A stretch of 64,000 bases of DNA, taken from NCBI RefSeq assembly GCF_002892795.1, contig NZ_PJMC01000002.1:248001-312000 (forward strand), read 5' to 3'. Positions 25,450 to 34,241 of the stretch are shown here, piece after piece; the first letter of the stretch is position 1, and each line of letters begins with the position of its first letter. A program made the translations under genes and the position numbers. The DNA is from Arthrobacter sp. AFG20. Lineage in GTDB: Bacteria > Actinomycetota > Actinomycetes > Actinomycetales > Micrococcaceae. Below the pieces are notes generated by a model, which was not told where the DNA came from, searched no databases, and saw only the letters and a program-made list of their open reading frames with translations.

Positions 25450-28416
25450 ATGGTTTTTACACGAGTTTCCAAGCCTGAGGGGCTTGCGTTGGTGAGGGAG
25501 CTCGTGGAGCGCTACCGACACCTCGCCCCAGAGCTTACAAGGCCCGGCTCTTCCTACACTGAGACAGATGCTCGCGTCGGCTACATCGACCCACTGCTCC
25601 GGGCCCTAGGGTGGGATGTCTCAAACGACGGCGGTTTGCCCCAGCGGGCCGCTGAAGTTGTGATGGAACGCACAGGAGCCGATGCGGAGGGCGGTCTCGG
25701 CCGACCGGACTATCGGCTCCGTCTCGACGGCAATGATACGATGCCGGTCGAGGCCAAGAAGCCGTCCGTGCACATCTCCACTGATGCTTCCTCAGCCAGG
25801 CAGGCGCGTTCCTACGGCTGGTCACTGTCGCTTCCCGCCGCCATGCTTACGAACTTCGATGAACTGGTTCTATTCGACACCAGAATCGAACCTCAGGAGG
25901 TGGACAGCGCAGATATCGCCGTAATACCTGGCGGACGATTTACTTTTGAGGAATACGTCACGCGGTTCGATGACCTCTGGCGGCTGGCTTCCTACGAGTC
26001 GCTCACCGAAGAAGGATTAGAAGGTGTCTACGACTACAAACGTCCACCACGCGGCGAGTCGCCGTTCGATGTACGTTTCCTGGGCGAGTTCAGGAAGTGG
26101 CGGCAGACGCTCGCGCAAGCCATCGCCGACGGAGAGCCTGACTGGGGTGCCGCTGAGATTGGTCGCCGAACGCAGAGCGTCCTGAACGCGTTGCTATTCC
26201 TTCGCGTCTGCGAAGACCGGGACATCGGGCGCTACCAGGACCTTCTCGAGTCGGCAACGTCCAGCCGGATCGTCGCGTCTTTCCGGGAGGCGGACCGAGC
26301 GTTCAACGCTGGGCTGTTCACCGTGCTTAACGAAACCAGAGTGAGCGAAACTGCAATCGCAGACGTCGTGAAGGAGATGTACTGGCCGCGGACCCAGTTC
26401 GCCTTCGGCATCCTGGATCCCACCATCCTTGCCGGCGTTTACGAGCAGTACTTGGCGGAAAGAGTCGTACTCGGCGACCTTAGGAGGGTACGACTTGAAC
26501 TGAAGCCGGAACTCGCTCATGCCGGCGGCGTTGTTGCAACACCGGATTACATAGTTCGTGAGATCGGAGAGAAAACCCTCGATCCGCTGCTCGCCCAGGG
26601 CGTCCCTGTAAATCTGACAATTCTTGATCCCGCGGTGGGAAGCGGCGTCTTCCTCCTCGACGCTTTTGAACGGGTCTTGGCGGCGTCTGAATCCTCGGGG
26701 GCAACCCGCTCCTTGGCTGAACGAGGAGATCTTGTCCGTAACCACCTTTTCGGGATCGATATCGATGCGGCTGCCGTAGAGGTCGCGAAGCTCAGTCTTT
26801 TGCTCGCAGTGTTGGGCAACGAGCGCGTTGATATGGTGGTCGCACGTAGCGTGCTGCCCGATATCGGCAAAAACATAGTCGCGGGCAATAGTGTCGTGCG
26901 GGAGGATTTTGACGCGCTGGTTCCCAGCGCAGCGCGCGTCCCGCATCGTCGGGCTCAGGCGAGTCCTCTCAACCTGCGGGCAGCGATGGGAGAACGCTAC
27001 CCACGTCATGGTTTTGATGCTGTCATTGGCAATCCTCCCTACGTCCGAATTCAGGAGTTGGCCAGGCACCTCCCGGACCAGCTGGAATACATGCAACATC
27101 CCGGTTCCGGATACGAGGCGCCTAAGGCGAACAATTTCGATCTTTACCTCGTATTCATCGAGAGGGCACTGAGCTTACTTTCGTCGAACGGCCGATTAGG
27201 AATGATTGTGCCGAATCGGTTCACCAGTCACCTCTCCGGCAGCGGGGTTCGACTCAAACTCGGGACACATCTTGAGTACATGGTGCATTTCGGCGAGCAG
27301 CAGGTCTTTCCGCGTCGAACCACGTATACAGCGATCATCATCGCCGGGGCCAAGTCAGATGACCCGGTGACCGTCGACATGGTGAGTGATCTTGAGCATT
27401 GGCGGGAAAATAGAGTCGCGACCAGGATCGAGATCGAACGCGGTGACTTGGGGGCCGGAACCTGGCCGTTCGCGACAGCGGATCAGACCAAGCTATTTGA
27501 ACAGCTCGAAGCGTACAGGGTCGCCAAGCTCGGCGACCCCGGATGGGTGCACATCTTCGTGGGAGTCCAGACGAGTGCCGATGACTGGTACTTCATCAGC
27601 CCGCTGACGGGCTTTGACGGGGATGTCGTGGAGTTCATCGATAAGACCGGCGTTCCTACATCGATCGAACGGGCCCTCGTCCGTCCGGCAGTCAAAGACC
27701 AGACGATCGAATTTATCGACGGCCAACCTACCCCTGACCGGTTCGCCATCTTCCCATACGACATCAACGACGAGACGGGCCGCGCCCAACTCATATCAGC
27801 CGATGACATGCGGACCTACTACCCGCTAGCCCATGCATACTTCCAACGGCACAGGATGAAACTGCAGCAGCAGCGCAACGTAACCCCGAATCCAGGTGAT
27901 GCATTCTGGGCCTACGGCAGGTCGCAGTCGTTGAGCCAATTGAGGGGCCCAAAACTCATCGCACGGGTGATGTCATTGATTCCCAGGTATGCACTCGACG
28001 AAGCTGATTTCGTTGCCCCTGGCGGTGGCGACGGCGGTCCCTATGGTTTCCTCCGTCCCAGGCCTGACTGCCCGTACTCCATCGACGTCATCCAGGCCAT
28101 AGTCTCGCACCCGGTAGTCGATTTGATGGTCGCCGTGAAGGGCAAGAAGTTCCGGGGCTCATACGCTGTCCACCGCAAAGAATTTCTCAAAGAGATTCCT
28201 GTGCCTGAACTGACTGAACAGCAACAGACTTATATCGAAACGCGTGCCGCAGAGCTCCGCGGTCTCGCGACCCAACTGCGGAGCGAGCACGACAGCGCGA
28301 TTGTTAGAAGCATGACCGAACGTCGCGCATTGCTGGCGTGCGAAATCGAGACCGTCCTTTCGAACGCCTACCACCTGGATAGCGACCTCATTGCGCGCGT
28401 TCTCGGAGCTGGGTGA
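25450..28416 (+). CDS. type IIG restriction-modification enzyme (Eco57I-like)
   Basis: 988 residues. The N-terminal nuclease domain has a PD-ExK arrangement: GRPDYRL (D87) and MPVEAKKP (E101, K103). A helical linker follows. The methyltransferase has the SAM motif ILDPAVGSGVFLLD near 410 and NPPYVRIQE near 530. The C-terminal target-recognition region contains LRGPKLIARVMS and ends in a helical segment after REFLKEIPVPELTEQQQ-like sequence. Single-chain enzymes of this type cut away from an asymmetric site and methylate one strand. The site cannot be predicted. It appears intact, with a good start at 25450. Confidence 0.88.
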   Translation: MVFTRVSKPEGLALVRELVERYRHLAPELTRPGSSYTETDARVGYIDPLLRALGWDVSNDGGLPQRAAEVVMERTGADAEGGLGRPDYRLRLDGNDTMPVEAKKPSVHISTDASSARQARSYGWSLSLPAAMLTNFDELVLFDTRIEPQEVDSADIAVIPGGRFTFEEYVTRFDDLWRLASYESLTEEGLEGVYDYKRPPRGESPFDVRFLGEFRKWRQTLAQAIADGEPDWGAAEIGRRTQSVLNALLFLRVCEDRDIGRYQDLLESATSSRIVASFREADRAFNAGLFTVLNETRVSETAIADVVKEMYWPRTQFAFGILDPTILAGVYEQYLAERVVLGDLRRVRLELKPELAHAGGVVATPDYIVREIGEKTLDPLLAQGVPVNLTILDPAVGSGVFLLDAFERVLAASESSGATRSLAERGDLVRNHLFGIDIDAAAVEVAKLSLLLAVLGNERVDMVVARSVLPDIGKNIVAGNSVVREDFDALVPSAARVPHRRAQASPLNLRAAMGERYPRHGFDAVIGNPPYVRIQELARHLPDQLEYMQHPGSGYEAPKANNFDLYLVFIERALSLLSSNGRLGMIVPNRFTSHLSGSGVRLKLGTHLEYMVHFGEQQVFPRRTTYTAIIIAGAKSDDPVTVDMVSDLEHWRENRVATRIEIERGDLGAGTWPFATADQTKLFEQLEAYRVAKLGDPGWVHIFVGVQTSADDWYFISPLTGFDGDVVEFIDKTGVPTSIERALVRPAVKDQTIEFIDGQPTPDRFAIFPYDINDETGRAQLISADDMRTYYPLAHAYFQRHRMKLQQQRNVTPNPGDAFWAYGRSQSLSQLRGPKLIARVMSLIPRYALDEADFVAPGGGDGGPYGFLRPRPDCPYSIDVIQAIVSHPVVDLMVAVKGKKFRGSYAVHRKEFLKEIPVPELTEQQQTYIETRAAELRGLATQLRSEHDSAIVRSMTERRALLACEIETVLSNAYHLDSDLIARVLGAG

Positions 28417-28488
28417 TCTTGGTTCCGAATCCGCGACGAGGGACTGTTGCACTTATCTAGCGCTTCTGTAGTGACGCGTAAACAATGT

Positions 28489-29020
28489 CTACCCCTGTGA
28501 CCAGGACTGGGGGATGGTCATCAGGACGATGCCGCGGGAGCCGTAGTGGCTGTAGATGTTGGGCAGCTCGCGCCACCGGCAGACGTTGGCTGCCTCGTCG
28601 AGGACGCCGATCATGGGCGTTTGGAGGCGCCCGCCGCAGGAGTGGACGGCAAGTTCTTAGGCCGCTTCAACGGTCGCCACGGTCAGGGCGGTCACCAGAG
28701 GACCGGCGGTTCCCTTGCCTTCCTTCGAGAGGCTGTACAGCGTCCCCTCGGATCGGACGAAAGCAGCCGGGTCGAACTGCGGCCGGTTATCTGCCGGGCC
28801 CTGCGGGGTGACCCAGCGGGAGACCTGGCGGTTGGTGAGGCAGGAGAGGCCATCTGCAGGGCCGTTCCGTAGATGCCGCCGCGCTGTTTGTCGTGGAGGT
28901 TGACTTCGCCCTGAACCGCGTTGCCGGTCTGAACGAAGCCGTGGTCCATCAGGATCGGCAGGGCGGCGTCGTCGCTTGGGTCGGCCAACCAGGTGTGCAC
29001 CTGTCTGATGGGAAGGTCGT
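28489..29020 (-). pseudogene. remnant of a conjugative coupling protein (TraG/VirD4 type)
   Basis: The internal part of an actinobacterial type IV coupling ATPase survives in pieces: IRQVHTWLADPSDDAALPIL, VNLHDKQRGGIYGTALQMA, LTNRQVSRWVTPQG, FDPAAFVRSEGTLYSLSKEG, then the Walker B region MIGVLDEAANVCRWRELPN and YSHYGSRGIVLMT. It has a 2-base frameshift after ALQMA, an in-frame TAA after ATVEAA, and truncation at both ends (stop at 28489-28491 right after SWSQG). The Walker A half is absent. It is evidence that a conjugative element once stood here. Confidence 0.8.
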
Positions 29021-29043
29021 GTCCACAACTGTGGACACGACCT
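29014..29043. repeat. perfect 30-bp palindrome
   Basis: Arms AGGTCGTGTCCACA and TGTGGACACGACCT match over 14 bp around a central AC. It lies exactly where the coupling-protein similarity ends, so it may mark a recombination or excision junction, or act as a terminator. No U-run follows. Confidence 0.7.
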
Positions 29044-29250
29044 GAGTTCCGCGCGCCGAACGGGGTGGCTGGCCGCCGAGGATTTCAGGGGCTCAGCAGC
29101 GGTGGAGCGGAGTCCGGGGGAGTAGGGCCATGGCGGCGGGGGGCGGTCCTCCCGGGCGGAAATTGCCGGATATCCGGCGGTTCCGGCCAGGAGGCATTCA
29201 TCACGGACAAACCGGAGCGTTTGCACCGACCACTTGTCGGTGTGGGTGGG
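29044..29250. other. short GC-rich gap, no gene seen
   Basis: About 200 bp of GC- and G-rich sequence between the palindrome and the helicase-associated-domain gene. Frames on both strands are low-complexity and were not accepted. Confidence 0.4.
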
Positions 29251-29922
29251 TCAGTCGCTGTTGCCGCTGCCGTTCCTGGGTTTGCGGCCGCGTTGCCGTC
29301 CCGCACGCCAGCCCGGCAGCAGTTTATCCAGGGCCTGTGCTTTGGCCGGGTGGAGGTCGCCGCGGTGGGCCTTTTGGCGCTGTGAGTGAAGCCAGAGGCC
29401 GAGGTCGTGTTCTTCCCCGGAGGGAACTGTTTTGTGGCGGGGCCAGTCGTGCCCGGCCGCCCGGTACCGGACAAGGGCAGCGAACCGGTCCTGCCACCGG
29501 ACTTCGTCGGCCACCGGCCGGGGCGGCCGTTGCCAGTCGGGAAGCACTGCCAGTCCGTCCCGGTAGGCAGGCGCGAGTGTCCCGGCAGTGGCGTCGTGAC
29601 GGCGCCGCTCCAGCCACGCCGCCAAGCTCCGCTCGTCGGTGGCAGGGGAGGTGCGCGAGGGGTAGCGGCCGGTTTCCTGGACCATGGCCACGAGCTGGCG
29701 CATCCGCGCGACCCCTTGCACGCTGACACGTGCCCGCGTGCTGGCGGCGTTCTCGTGGGCGGTCTGCAGCCCCGGATCCGCGGCCCGTGCCATGGCCAGG
29801 TGGTAGCCGACGGTCGAGGGCGGTGCCCGGGTGAGCGCGGCGATCCGGGAGCGGGTCAAGCCGCCCCGGTACATTAGCACCCACTCCGCGTTCGGAGCCG
29901 CCATATGCCGCCTGGTGGTCAC
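29251..29922 (-). CDS. helicase-associated-domain protein
   Basis: About 223 residues from a GTG at 29920-29922 (TTRRHMAAPNAEWVLMYRGG). An N-terminal helix-turn-helix-like part (RIAALTRAPPSTVGYHLAM) is followed by two repeats of the helicase-associated (HA) module: SLAAWLERRRHDATAGTLAP ending in LPDWQ, and DLGLWLHSQRQKAHRGDLHP ending in LLPGW. Stand-alone HA proteins are frequent in Arthrobacter and relatives and probably bind nucleic acid; their role is unknown. A longer frame to 30105 has implausible N-terminal composition. A truncated paralogue lies upstream. Confidence 0.75.
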   Translation of the reverse strand: MTTRRHMAAPNAEWVLMYRGGLTRSRIAALTRAPPSTVGYHLAMARAADPGLQTAHENAASTRARVSVQGVARMRQLVAMVQETGRYPSRTSPATDERSLAAWLERRRHDATAGTLAPAYRDGLAVLPDWQRPPRPVADEVRWQDRFAALVRYRAAGHDWPRHKTVPSGEEHDLGLWLHSQRQKAHRGDLHPAKAQALDKLLPGWRAGRQRGRKPRNGSGNSD

Positions 29923-30149
29923 GGCACCATCCTGCCACCCAGCCGGCCCGGGACGTCCCCTGGGAACGGCCGCGTCCACCAACTCGCGGCGCAAGCCGAG
30001 TGTGCGGGGGGCAGTTCCGCCGGGGCCGGCTGCATGGCGGAGCAGCCGGCCCCGGTGCTTGGGCCTACAACGTGTCCAAGACTGCGGCCCCTGGGGATAA
30101 GACAACTCTGCGCTGCAGGCCTTAGCCTTGAGAGTTCATTGACCGTTTT

Positions 30150-30464
30150 CTGAGAGTTACCGTGCTCGCGGGGCTCGGCTTGCACCCACTCGGGCGCCCA
30201 CTCCGCTTCGCTCCTCGGCGGACTGTTGGGTCCAGGGCGCGCCATCTGCCTCGTGACTCTTGAGGGCTTCCTAACCACTGCGGCGTCATGCTCAGCCTGC
30301 AGGCCGGGATCAATCCTCCGTGCCACGCCGAAGTGGTAGCCGACGGTGGCCGATGCCGCTTCGACAAGCTCCGCTTTCTGACGTCTGTCCGGGCCATGAC
30401 CATACAGACGATACATCAGTGCCCACTCGGCGTTCCGTGCCTTGCCCCGAAGTTTGGTGGTCAC
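30150..30464 (-). pseudogene. truncated paralogue of the helicase-associated-domain protein
   Basis: From the GTG at 30462-30464 the frame reads TTKLRGKARNAEWALMYRL, then ATVGYHFGVARRIDPGLQAE, matching the N-terminus of the neighbouring HA gene. After about residue 75 (RQMARPGPNSPP) the similarity decays, and no HA repeats follow, although the frame runs on into the next gene. It is a duplicated and decayed copy. The segment between SKxKAELVEAA-like residues and the start also looks shifted (YGHGPDRRQK). Confidence 0.55.
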
Positions 30465-30539
30465 GCCACTATCCTGCCACGAGCTATCGCGGTGAGTTCG
30501 GAATTCGTAGTCCGCGACAATGCAGGGCGTGTGCGAACC

Positions 30540-31385
30540 CTACTTCTCTACGTAATGTGTCAGCGGGGCTAGGGCCGCTTGCGACGAAGGATCACCCACC
30601 GCATCCGCCCCCACGGCATTGGCGACAACCAGGGAACGCTCATGGGAAAGCCCAGAACGAAGCGCCAGGACCAGCGCCGCGCAGAACGCGTCGCCTGCCC
30701 CGATCGTGTTCGCCACCGTCACTGCAGCAGCCGGCGCCTCGGCCACCTTCCGGCCGTGCTCGAACATCGCCGAGCCGTCCTTCCCGTAGGTCACCGCGAC
30801 AAGCTTCGCATCGGCCAGCGCCGGGATCAGTTCGTACTCGGTCTCGTTGACGATCACCAGGTCGCACCGCTCCAACAGCTCGGCCGGCAGGTCCATGGCC
30901 GGGGCGGCGTTCAGGACGAAGAACCCGGAGGAACGTCGGGCTGCCTCCAGCACCACCGGCAGCCCGACCTCGAGCTGGCACAGCACCGTCTCGTCCGGCG
31001 CAAACGAAACGCCCTCCAGCGAAAACCCTTCATTAGCCCCCGGGCACACCACGATCTGGTTCTCGCCGTCGCGGTCCACCACGATCAGCGCGGTACCCGT
31101 CACGTCGCCGTCGACGACGGCTACATCCGCCGTGTCGACGCCAGCGGCGGAAAGAGACTCGAGCATCAGACGGCCCTGGGCGTCGTCGCCCACCGCACCG
31201 ATCATGCGGGCGCTCCCGCAGAGCCGCGCGGCGGCCACGGCCTGGTTGGCGCCCTTGCCGCCGGGCTGCTGCTGCAGCACTCCGCCGCCGATGGTCTCCC
31301 CGGCCGTGGGCAGCCGGTCTGTGGTGGCGATGATGTCCAGGTTGATGCTGCCGACGACGGTGACGGCAGGAAGCTGAGTGCTCAT
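30540..31385 (-). CDS. rbsK: ribokinase
   Basis: 281 residues of the PfkB family: N-terminal VVGSINLDIIATTDRLPTAG, GGKGANQAVAAARL, and the C-terminal ATP/anion-hole motif TIGAGDAFCAALV with the catalytic Asp. It phosphorylates ribose at O5, using ATP. It is slightly shorter than typical (about 300). It is divergent from a transporter and a nucleoside hydrolase, matching the uridine utilisation unit known from Corynebacterium glutamicum (rbsK1-uriT-uriH), so its substrate is probably ribose released from nucleosides. ATG at 31383-31385. Confidence 0.88.
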   Translation of the reverse strand: MSTQLPAVTVVGSINLDIIATTDRLPTAGETIGGGVLQQQPGGKGANQAVAAARLCGSARMIGAVGDDAQGRLMLESLSAAGVDTADVAVVDGDVTGTALIVVDRDGENQIVVCPGANEGFSLEGVSFAPDETVLCQLEVGLPVVLEAARRSSGFFVLNAAPAMDLPAELLERCDLVIVNETEYELIPALADAKLVAVTYGKDGSAMFEHGRKVAEAPAAAVTVANTIGAGDAFCAALVLALRSGLSHERSLVVANAVGADAVGDPSSQAALAPLTHYVEK

Positions 31386-31440
31386 AAGGAAGTCCTATCA
31401 GGTCGAGCCAGGGGCGGCTGAATTAGGAAATAGTGTACGG

Positions 31441-31480
31441 CATGGTTGTACTTGTTCGTCATACATGGTTGTATAACAAC
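31441..31480. promoter_or_regulatory. operator region between rbsK and the nucleoside transporter
   Basis: Two direct copies of CATGGTTGTA (31441-31450 and 31464-31473) lie 23 bp apart. The second runs into GTTGTATAACAAC (31468-31480), an inverted repeat with 5-bp arms. The position between divergent genes and the symmetry suggest a repressor site for both. No regulator gene is adjacent, so the factor is unknown. Confidence 0.55.
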
Positions 31481-31515
31481 TGATTTCCCATCCGCAGGAC
31501 CACCTGCAGAGAACA

Positions 31516-32961
31516 ATGGAGTTTGATGTGAACAACACCCCAGCCAGCGCCACCACCTCGTCGCCCACCGCCGTCGAAAGCGAAACCGATGTGAACAGAC
31601 TTGCCGGCCGTCCCGCCGCCCTGCTCATTTCCACCCTGCTGCTCGGCGTGCTGTCCTTCCAGCTCAACGCCAGCATGGTCACCCCGGCGCTGCCGAAGAT
31701 CGCGGCCAGCTTCGGCCAATCCGCTGACGCCGCCGCCCCCGTGCAGTCCATGTTCTTCCTCGCCGGGGCCATCGCGGGCCCGGTGATCGGCAGGTGGAGC
31801 GATTTCATCGGCCGCCGGGCCGCCCTCCTGCTGGTGCTGGCCATCATGGGCGCCGGCACCATCCTTTGCATTGCGGCCCCCACGCTGCCGCTGCTGATCG
31901 CCGGCCGGTTCCTGCAGGGCGTGTCCAGCGCCGTCTTCGCGCTGTCCTACATCGTGCTCAGCGAAAACCTGCAGCCGCGCGTCTTCGGCACCTCCGTGGG
32001 CATCATCGCCGCCATCAACGGCGGCATCGGGGGAGTGGACGGCTACGTCGGCGGCCTGATGTCCGAGACGCTCGGCTTCCGGTCCATCTTCGCCGTCGTC
32101 CTGGTGCTCACCGCCGTCGCCGCCGGCTGCATCCTCAAGACCGTCCCCAAGGGGCGGCCGCAGCACGTCCGCGGCGCCATGGACTGGTGGGGTGCGGGCT
32201 CGCTCTCAGTGTTCCTGGTGTTCATCACCTACTTCGTCTCCGGCGGATCGGCCGCAGGCTGGACCGCGCCCGGCACGTTGGCCCTGCTCGCCGGCACCAT
32301 TGTGTCCTTCGCCGCCTTCTGGATGATCGAGAAACGGCGCAGCCACCCGCTCATCGCCGTCCACCACCTCCGCTCCCGCCAGGTCTGGCCCGTCATCGCC
32401 ACCACCGTCCTGACCCTCGCCGGCATCTTCGCCGTCATGAACTTCACCGTGGTGCTGCTTAGCCAGGACGCCCGCTCCGGCTTCGGGCTCAGCCCGTCCC
32501 TCTCCGCCCTGCTGTTCCTCACCCCGGCCGCGCTCATCGGCGTCTTCGCCGCCCCGCTGGCCGGCTGGCTCGCCGGCCGCCGCGGCTGGATCAAGACCCT
32601 CCGCACCGGCACCGCCCTGAGCCTGGCCTGCGCCGTGGCGGCCGCCTTGTTTGCCGGCAACCAAGTGGCGGTGATGATCGCCGTCGCGTCCCTCGGCACC
32701 TTCTACAACGGCCTGTTCCTCACCGCCATCAACGGACTCTCCGTCCTGCTCTCGCCCAAGGAAGCACCCGCTTCCCTGCCAAGCATCAACGGCGCCTCCT
32801 TCGGCATCGGGGCGAGCCTCGGCGTCGTAATTGTTGCCCCGTTCGCCGCCCAGGCGACCTCAGCCGGCTACGCCACCGCCCTCTGGATCTCGGTGGGCAT
32901 CACCACCGCCGCGTTCATCGTCAGCCTCTTCGTCGCCGCCCCCAAGGGCGAATCCCTCTAA
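31516..32961 (+). CDS. uriT: MFS transporter, probably for uridine/nucleosides
   Basis: 481 residues with at least 12, probably 14, membrane spans. The first loop carries the MFS motif GRWSDFIGRRAALLL. It imports solute by proton motive force. The uridine assignment rests on context: it is divergent from ribokinase and 33 bp upstream of a nucleoside hydrolase, the order found in the C. glutamicum uridine operon. Two starts are possible: ATG 31516, or GTG 31528, which has GGAG six bases upstream and is the better ribosome site. Confidence 0.75.
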   Translation: MEFDVNNTPASATTSSPTAVESETDVNRLAGRPAALLISTLLLGVLSFQLNASMVTPALPKIAASFGQSADAAAPVQSMFFLAGAIAGPVIGRWSDFIGRRAALLLVLAIMGAGTILCIAAPTLPLLIAGRFLQGVSSAVFALSYIVLSENLQPRVFGTSVGIIAAINGGIGGVDGYVGGLMSETLGFRSIFAVVLVLTAVAAGCILKTVPKGRPQHVRGAMDWWGAGSLSVFLVFITYFVSGGSAAGWTAPGTLALLAGTIVSFAAFWMIEKRRSHPLIAVHHLRSRQVWPVIATTVLTLAGIFAVMNFTVVLLSQDARSGFGLSPSLSALLFLTPAALIGVFAAPLAGWLAGRRGWIKTLRTGTALSLACAVAAALFAGNQVAVMIAVASLGTFYNGLFLTAINGLSVLLSPKEAPASLPSINGASFGIGASLGVVIVAPFAAQATSAGYATALWISVGITTAAFIVSLFVAAPKGESL

Positions 32962-32994
32962 ACCTTTCCCCTGACTGAAAGAAGGACCACTCCC

Positions 32995-34002
32995 ATGACC
33001 AGCCACCCGTTCTACCTCGACTGCGACACCGGCATCGACGACGCCCTCGCCCTGGCCTACCTCCTCGCCTCCCCGCAGGCGGACGTGCAGGGGATCGGCG
33101 CCGTCAGCGGCAACGTCAGTGCCGCCGTCGGCGCCCGCAACACCCTGGACCTGCTCGAGCTCGCCGGGCACGCGCACATCCCCGTCGCCCTCGGCGCGCA
33201 CGACCCGCTTCTTGGATCCTTCGGCGGGGGAGCGCCGTGGGTGCACGGCTCCAACGGCATCGGCGAGGTTGAGCTTACGACGGCGGCTGCCGAACTTGCG
33301 TCCGAAAGCGCACCGGAGATGCTGGTGCGGCTCGCGCACGAGCACCCCGGCACCCTGCGGGTCCTGGCCATTGGCCCGCTCACCAACGTCGCCGAGGCGC
33401 TGCGGCTGGAGCCTTCCCTGCCGGAGTTGGTCGCAGAGATCACCATCATGGGCGGCGCGGCTCTGGCCCCGGGGAACCTCACCCCCGTGGCGGAGGCGAA
33501 CATCGCCAACGACCCTGAGGCCGCCGCCCTGGTGCTGTCCGCCGGCTGGAACGTGACTCTGGTGCCGCTGGACGTGACCATGACCAACGTGCTGGAGGAG
33601 AACCACCGGCAGGAACTGCTGGCCTCGTCCGGTCCCGTGCCGCGGGCGCTGGGGGAGATGCTGGGCTACTACTTCCGGTTCTACGAGGGCATCTTCGGGC
33701 GGGCCTGCTCCGCCATGCACGACCCCCTCGCGGCGGCGCTCGCGGTTGGCTCTGTTACCGCCGCGGTTGCGCCGGTGGTGCACGTCGACGTTGACACCAC
33801 GTCCGGTCCGGGCCGGGGGCAGACCGTTTGCGACCTCCGCGGGCTGTACATGGACTACCCAGAGCAGCCCGGTGCCCGCTGCCGCGTGGTGCTGTCGCTT
33901 GAAGGCGACTTCGCGCCGCATCTGGTGGAGACGCTGCTGGCATTCTATGGAAGTACGACGGCGGCACTCCAGTCCGCGGACCAGGTGCCAGCGGTCGCCT
34001 GA
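32995..34002 (+). CDS. uriH: nucleoside hydrolase (inosine/uridine-preferring)
   Basis: 335 residues. The N-terminal DCDTGIDDALALAY is the calcium-binding aspartate signature of the IUNH family. ITIMGGAALAPGNLTPVAEA and the C-terminal histidine region (CSAMHDPLAAAL) complete the active site. It splits the N-glycosidic bond to free base and ribose, which ribokinase then phosphorylates. AAGAAGGACC precedes the ATG. It shares the transcript with the transporter. Substrate preference (uridine) is inferred from the operon. Confidence 0.88.
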   Translation: MTSHPFYLDCDTGIDDALALAYLLASPQADVQGIGAVSGNVSAAVGARNTLDLLELAGHAHIPVALGAHDPLLGSFGGGAPWVHGSNGIGEVELTTAAAELASESAPEMLVRLAHEHPGTLRVLAIGPLTNVAEALRLEPSLPELVAEITIMGGAALAPGNLTPVAEANIANDPEAAALVLSAGWNVTLVPLDVTMTNVLEENHRQELLASSGPVPRALGEMLGYYFRFYEGIFGRACSAMHDPLAAALAVGSVTAAVAPVVHVDVDTTSGPGRGQTVCDLRGLYMDYPEQPGARCRVVLSLEGDFAPHLVETLLAFYGSTTAALQSADQVPAVA

Positions 34003-34017
34003 CCACGTCCCTCGCCC

Positions 34018-34082
34018 GGAGTTTTTGTACAGATAACCCGCGTCTGGCTCGGTCCAAGCCGTGATACCTGTACAAAAACTCC
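34018..34082. repeat. inverted-repeat element, copy A
   Basis: Arms GGAGTTTTTGTACAG (34018-34032) and CTGTACAAAAACTCC (34068-34082) are perfect 15-bp complements around a 35-base middle that contains an inner GGCT...AGCC stem. A second copy with the same arm design, a middle of the same length and a shared CAAGCC-GATA motif is at 42790-42858. It lies 16 bp after the nucleoside hydrolase, so it can also act as a terminator. The repeated design suggests a dispersed element. Confidence 0.75.
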
Positions 34083-34161
34083 AGGGCGGGGCCGTGGGGT
34101 GAAGACTGGCGGGACTACATCGCGGCGTTCAGGTGGAGGGCCGGACAGGTCGGGCAGTTTC

Positions 34162-34212
34162 CCTATGACCTATAGGAAAACTATTGACAATAGGCGAGAT
34201 GGTCGTAGGCTT
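34162..34212 (+). promoter_or_regulatory. promoter and likely autoregulatory operator of the TetR gene
   Basis: CCTATGACCTATAGG (34162-34176, 5-bp arms) is followed by CTATTGACAATAG (34181-34193), which is itself an inverted repeat and contains TTGACA. A TAGGCT lies about 17 bp further as a possible -10 box. Overlap of palindromes with the -35 box fits TetR-type autorepression. Confidence 0.5.
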
Positions 34213-34241
34213 AACCCATAACACTTTCAAAGAGAGGTCTT

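Noticed and set aside
29324-29938. 204-codon minus-strand frame in another phase
   Set aside because: Arg/Pro/Gly-rich shadow of the helicase-associated-domain gene.
31459-32699. Long minus-strand frames opposite the MFS transporter
   Set aside because: Gly/Arg-rich shadows; the plus strand has clear membrane spans and the MFS loop motif.
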